Origin: Rickettsiales bacterium
GTDB lineage: Bacteria; Pseudomonadota; Alphaproteobacteria; Rickettsiales; UBA1997
Reading direction: 5' to 3'
Assembly: GCA_031255235.1 (NCBI GenBank)
Contig: JAIRSX010000119.1
Location: 1 to 9,161 of the forward strand
Length of the DNA: 9,161 bases
Shown: positions 5,429 through 9,161 of the stretch, in pieces
Layout: each line of letters starts with the position of its first letter
Position numbering within the stretch: position 1 is the stretch's first letter
The notes under the pieces: model-generated
Seen by the model: the letters and a program-made list of their open reading frames with translations, nothing else
Told to the model about the DNA's origin: nothing
The model's database searches: none
Position numbers and translations under genes: made by a program

Positions 5429-7750
5429 GTGAAATACAAAAATCAAATACTTTCAAAATACAACAGATTTCATAATTATATTTGTGGTGCTGCTTGGTGC
5501 GTTTTAGGGTTAATTATATTTACTTCAGTTGTTACCTACTACAAGTATGATGCATCCTTTAATATTGTGACAACGGATTTAGTCATTAGAAATTATCTTG
5601 GTGAATTCGGTTCCTATCTTGCCGATCTACTTATCCAGTTTATAGGAAAGGAAAACTCAATTTCAACTTCTATATTGTTTTTTATCTTTGGAATAAATTT
5701 ATTTGTTAATCACGCAATATATAACGGCAAAAAGAAATTCTTTTCCTTTGTTGGTTTTATCTTTTCTTCAAATATCCTATTTGAAAGTGGTTTTTTAAAA
5801 CTCTTTCTGTTGGATTTATTTGATTATTTGCCTCAATTTATTTTGGAATTATTTGCCTATTTAATTTTATTTATAAGCATTACAATTTTGACTGACTTTA
5901 GAAATAAAAAATATATAATATGGTCTGCAAAATTCAGTAGAATAGTAAGAAAAGTTTATGCCTTCTGTTTTTCTTTAAATTTCAGAGAGAAAATAAGACG
6001 AAAGTTTTTTACTAGAAAAGACAAATTTATAGTAATAGATATACCAAAAGCACAGAATACAGAGCAACAACAGACGCAAAATGTTGAGATCGTAAAATCA
6101 AAAACAGATGTTTATGATGACAAAAATAGTGTAAATATAAAGGAAAAGTCTAAAATTACAAAAGCACGGATTCAAAAAGAAGAGATAAAAAGTTATCTTT
6201 TACCAATTGTAACTCTTCTAAAAGAGCCGGAAAAAAGTAAATATTCGTTGACAAATGAAGAGTTAATAGAGAGATCAAAGCTTCTTAAAAATAACTTAAA
6301 GGATTTTAAAATTGATGGTGAGATCACAAATATAAGTCAAGGTCCTATTGTTACGTTATATGAATTTGTGGCAAAAGCAGGCACGAGAGAATCAAAAGTT
6401 ATAGCGCTTGCTAATGATATTGCGAGAAGTATGGAAGTTGTTTCTACTAGAATTGCCACATTAACAGGTAAAAATGCTTTTGGGGTAGAGCTACCTAACC
6501 CCAAAAGAGAAATAATTTACATTAAAACTTTACTTTCAAGTAGTGAATATCAAAAGTCAAAGCATGCTTTACCAATTATACTTGGTACTGATATATCAGG
6601 TATGGCTGTTGTTGCCGATTTGGCGAAAATGCCCCATTTGTTGGTTGCTGGAACCACAGGAAGTGGCAAATCTGTTGCTATAAATACCATGATAATTTCC
6701 CTGCTTTATAAATTTCATCCTGACCAATGTAAATTTATAATGATTGACCCTAAAATGTTAGAATTATCAATTTATGATGGTATACCGCATCTTTTAATTC
6801 CAGTTGTTACAGAGCCTACAGGGGCAATTAGTGCTTTGAAATGGGCATGTAGAGAAATGGAAGATAGATACAAAATTATGTCTCTATTAAATGTTAGGAA
6901 TATTGATGGATATAACGAAAAATTACATGAAGCAATTAAAGAAAATAGACCTTTGTTAAAACGAACTCAAATAGGTTTTGATGATAAAGGGCAACCTCTG
7001 TATTATGACGAGGAAATAGAAAAAAGAGATATGCCGTATATTGTTGTTATCGTTGATGAAATGGCAGATTTGATGATTACAGCAGGTAAAGAAATTGAGG
7101 CGTCTATTCAAAGGTTAGCACAAAAAGCAAGAGCAGCTGGTATCCACGTGATTATGGCAACTCAACGACCATCTGTAGACGTAATAACAGGCGTTATTAA
7201 ATCTAACTTCCCTACGAGAATTAGTTTTCAGGTTGTATCAAGTTTTGATAGTAAAACAATTTTAGGGTATTCTGGTGCCGAACAACTGCTTGGAAAAGGT
7301 GATATGCTTTATATGGCAAATGGTGGAAAAATTATGAGAGCACATGGACCTTTTGTAGATGACGGCGAAGTGGAAAAAATTGTCGAATATATTAAAAGGC
7401 AAGGAATAAGACCAAAATATATTGAAGAAGTACTTAAAGAGGAAGAGATTGATGAAATTCCAATCATAAAAAATAACAATATTGAAAGTGATATATTTAA
7501 TGGTTCCGGTTCATCTGGAGATGGTCGAAACAAGAGCTTATATGAAAAAGATGATCAAGGCGAGAGTTTATATGAAAAGGCGTTGGATATTATTATAAGT
7601 ACGAATAGTTTTAGTACCAGTCTTATTCAGAGAACATTAAGAATTGGATATAACAAAGCTGCACTTTTGGTTGATGAATTGACTAAAAACGGTATTTTGA
7701 GTGAACCGGATGCACAAGGAAAAAGAAAAATTTTAAAGGATAATCTATAG
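5429..7750 (+). CDS. ftsK: DNA translocase FtsK
   Basis: Septum-anchored ATPase that pumps chromosomal DNA during division and helps resolve dimers. Residues are counted from GTG 5429 (773 aa). There are about four membrane segments: 18-38, 80-98, 104-118 and 137-156. A short hydrophilic linker covers about 160-255. The alpha/beta motor follows, with Walker A GTTGSGKS at 408-415, Walker B IVVIVDEMADL at 538-548, RLAQKARAAGIHVIMATQRP at about 562-581 and GAEQLLGKGDMLYM. Before Walker B lies the KRTQIGFDDKGQPLYYDEE insertion typical of alphaproteobacterial FtsK. The gamma domain, which reads KOPS sites, is at about 713-770. A short repeat SLYEK occurs twice (703-707 and 713-717) between motor and gamma. 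An ATG at 5369 is in frame but would overlap the divergent fmt start by 22 bp, so I prefer GTG 5429. The 5369 start would give 793 residues. Confidence 0.93.
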   Translation: MKYKNQILSKYNRFHNYICGAAWCVLGLIIFTSVVTYYKYDASFNIVTTDLVIRNYLGEFGSYLADLLIQFIGKENSISTSILFFIFGINLFVNHAIYNGKKKFFSFVGFIFSSNILFESGFLKLFLLDLFDYLPQFILELFAYLILFISITILTDFRNKKYIIWSAKFSRIVRKVYAFCFSLNFREKIRRKFFTRKDKFIVIDIPKAQNTEQQQTQNVEIVKSKTDVYDDKNSVNIKEKSKITKARIQKEEIKSYLLPIVTLLKEPEKSKYSLTNEELIERSKLLKNNLKDFKIDGEITNISQGPIVTLYEFVAKAGTRESKVIALANDIARSMEVVSTRIATLTGKNAFGVELPNPKREIIYIKTLLSSSEYQKSKHALPIILGTDISGMAVVADLAKMPHLLVAGTTGSGKSVAINTMIISLLYKFHPDQCKFIMIDPKMLELSIYDGIPHLLIPVVTEPTGAISALKWACREMEDRYKIMSLLNVRNIDGYNEKLHEAIKENRPLLKRTQIGFDDKGQPLYYDEEIEKRDMPYIVVIVDEMADLMITAGKEIEASIQRLAQKARAAGIHVIMATQRPSVDVITGVIKSNFPTRISFQVVSSFDSKTILGYSGAEQLLGKGDMLYMANGGKIMRAHGPFVDDGEVEKIVEYIKRQGIRPKYIEEVLKEEEIDEIPIIKNNNIESDIFNGSGSSGDGRNKSLYEKDDQGESLYEKALDIIISTNSFSTSLIQRTLRIGYNKAALLVDELTKNGILSEPDAQGKRKILKDNL

Positions 7751-8905
7751 TTCCAAAACACTACCAACTTCATATTTTTTATTTTTATCTAATTTTACCA
7801 ATAAATAATTTTCAGTTCTACCCTGTTTTTCATTTTCGACTAAAATTTTTTGTGGCAATTTCAATTGTTCCGTTGTGAACTTTTCAAATTGTTGACGACA
7901 TAAATCTCTGAGTTCTTTTGCTCTTTCTCGTCTTATATTTACGGCGGTTTGTGGCATTAAGGCGGCTGGAGTATTTTTTCTAATGGAATATGGAAAAATA
8001 TGTCCGTAGACTATGCCAGCCTCCTCAATTAAACGAAAAGTATTTTTGTGCATTTCGTTTGTTTCGGTAGGAAATCCGGCAATAAAATCAGCACCAATTC
8101 CAGCATTTTTTCTGTATTTTTTGTATTCATCCAGAAATTTAATTACGTCATGTCTGTTATGTCTTCTATTCATTTTTTTTAAGATGGTGTCATCTCCACT
8201 TTGAAGACTTAAATGTACATGAGGCATAACGCGATTTTCATTAAATAATATTTCTTTTAAATCATCATTTATGCCATATATATCAAGAGACGATAAACGA
8301 ATTCTTTTTAAGTTTGTTTCTTTTATAATTTCCTTGATCAATTGGCCAAGTCCAATATCCAATCCTTTACCATAATCTGTTATATTAACACCAGTTAAAG
8401 TAATTTCATTATATTTATTTAATTTGTTTATTTGTTGTATAATATGAGACGGATCTACAGAGATACTTTTTCCTCTTGCTAATCTTGTGGCACAGAAAGT
8501 ACAGTGATTATCACATCCATCTTGAATTTTTACAAACGCTCTTGTCCTATCAGTGAAATCAGAAATAAAACTATCCTGTTTATCATCAATTTCTCCCAAT
8601 ATTTTATAATTCAAGATATTCATTTTTTCCTTGTTGCCAAGTATAAAATTTATTTCTGACATGTTTTCATATGTCTCTCTATTAGCATCAATAGCACAGC
8701 CGACAGCAATAATAATGGCGTTAGGATTTTCTCTTTTATGTTTTCTTATAGATTGTTTTAACTGTTTTTCGGATTCATCTGTAACAGTGCAAGTATTGAA
8801 AATTATAATTTCTTTATTTTTAAATTTGTTTTCCAAAAATTTTTTTATTACTTCGCTTTCATATGTATTCAACCTACATCCAAATGTAACAACTTTTATT
8901 GGCAT
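7745..8905 (-). CDS. mtaB: tRNA t6A37 methylthiotransferase MtaB
   Basis: Radical-SAM enzyme of the MiaB/MtaB group that adds a methylthio group to t6A at tRNA position 37, giving ms2t6A. This improves decoding of ANN codons. The N-terminal UPF0004 domain has cluster cysteines Cys10 (VVTFGCRLN), Cys39 (FNTCTVTDES) and Cys70 (AVGCAID). The radical-SAM domain has the CxxxCxxC motif at 131, 135 and 138 (QDGCDNHCTFCATRLARG). Later family stretches are LTGVNITDYG, RLSSLDI, HLSLQSGDDTILKKMNRRH, GADFIAGFPTE and FPYSIRKNTPAA. A TRAM-like segment lies at about 350-386. The MtaB-type start (VVTFGCRLNTYESEV) separates it from MiaB. The 386-residue length is a little short for the family (about 400-430), mainly at the C-terminus. 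The ATG at 8905 is well placed, though no ribosome binding site is evident. Its stop overlaps the ftsK stop. Confidence 0.93.
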   Translation of the reverse strand: MPIKVVTFGCRLNTYESEVIKKFLENKFKNKEIIIFNTCTVTDESEKQLKQSIRKHKRENPNAIIIAVGCAIDANRETYENMSEINFILGNKEKMNILNYKILGEIDDKQDSFISDFTDRTRAFVKIQDGCDNHCTFCATRLARGKSISVDPSHIIQQINKLNKYNEITLTGVNITDYGKGLDIGLGQLIKEIIKETNLKRIRLSSLDIYGINDDLKEILFNENRVMPHVHLSLQSGDDTILKKMNRRHNRHDVIKFLDEYKKYRKNAGIGADFIAGFPTETNEMHKNTFRLIEEAGIVYGHIFPYSIRKNTPAALMPQTAVNIRRERAKELRDLCRQQFEKFTTEQLKLPQKILVENEKQGRTENYLLVKLDKNKKYEVGSVLEL

Positions 8906-9023
8906 TAGAGAATGTTTAACTTTTGATTATCTGTGAAATAGCATCTTTTGTGTAAAAAATAAAAAAAAATATACCAAATTCCATTTTTTAAATATTGTCT
9001 TTAGGTTATTTATTTCGTTTTGA

Positions 9024-9161
9024 ATGCGTATGCCTTTTATTTGGGATCAGTTAATAAAAGTTGGTTATTGTTTTTTAATGTTTATTTTACATAAAACACA
9101 ATATAAATTTGATCGTGTGTTTGGTGGTGTCAAACACATCGATTGGAGTGAATATCATTCT
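9024..9161 (+). CDS. Start of an unrecognised gene, cut by the window end
   Basis: ATG 9024 follows an in-frame TGA at 9021-9023 and opens 46 codons to the end of the window without a stop, which is long for chance in this AT-rich DNA. The visible peptide begins MRMPFIWDQLIKVGYCFLMF and ends with DRVFGGVKHIDWSEYHS. It has one hydrophobic stretch (about residues 10-22) and no motif I recognise. ATG 9030 is an alternative start. No clear ribosome binding site is seen. An 8-bp inverted repeat (9116-9123 and 9131-9138) lies inside it. It is divergent from mtaB across a 118-bp AT-rich gap. Confidence 0.4.
   Translation, partial: MRMPFIWDQLIKVGYCFLMFILHKTQYKFDRVFGGVKHIDWSEYHS

Noticed and set aside
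9116..9138. 8-bp inverted repeat TGTGTTTG / CAAACACA as a regulatory site
   Set aside because: It lies within the open frame of the partial gene at the window end and has no second copy; too little context is available to claim a site.

Overview
The window is AT-rich, roughly 70% A+T by eye, and dense with housekeeping genes whose motifs look alphaproteobacterial. These include an RpoH-type heat-shock sigma factor, an FtsK whose motor region carries the 'R-T-Q-x-G-F-D' insertion usual in Alphaproteobacteria, methionyl-tRNA formyltransferase (Fmt) and the tRNA methylthiotransferase MtaB. Low GC, poor Shine-Dalgarno sequences and eroding gene copies suggest an uncultured, host-associated alphaproteobacterium (Rickettsiales-, Holosporales- or gut RF32-like). 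That placement is inference from composition and motifs, not a search result.

Layout. Positions 12-1338: rpoH overlaps by 8 bp a small gene that looks like the division protein ZapA, forming a tight + strand pair. Positions 1339-4502: an accessory island built on a repeated module. The module is a secreted lipoprotein with a staphylococcal-nuclease (SNase) fold, followed by a conserved intergenic promoter and a short lysine-rich, helix-turn-helix-like gene. Two nuclease-like copies are intact (1591-2178 and 3403-3984). The small gene survives as three broken pieces (about 1376-1525, 2289-2388 and 4094-4375). A DUF3800 gene on the - strand (2685-3359) sits between the two modules. Beside its 3' end lies a consensus-like promoter pointing at an 11-bp-stem hairpin. 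Positions 4503-8905: fmt(-), ftsK(+) and mtaB(-), very tightly packed, with the ftsK and mtaB stop codons sharing a 6-bp palindrome. Positions 9024-9161: the start of an unrecognised + strand reading frame that runs off the end.

The housekeeping genes cover stress transcription (rpoH), division and chromosome segregation (ZapA-like, ftsK), translation initiation (fmt) and tRNA modification (mtaB). The most unusual part is the island. Both SNase-like lipoproteins have lost the catalytic and calcium-binding residues of the family while keeping the fold-defining residues. They therefore look like a duplicated family of catalytically dead, envelope-anchored SNase-fold proteins rather than nucleases. 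No CRISPR array, tRNA, rRNA or transposase was seen.
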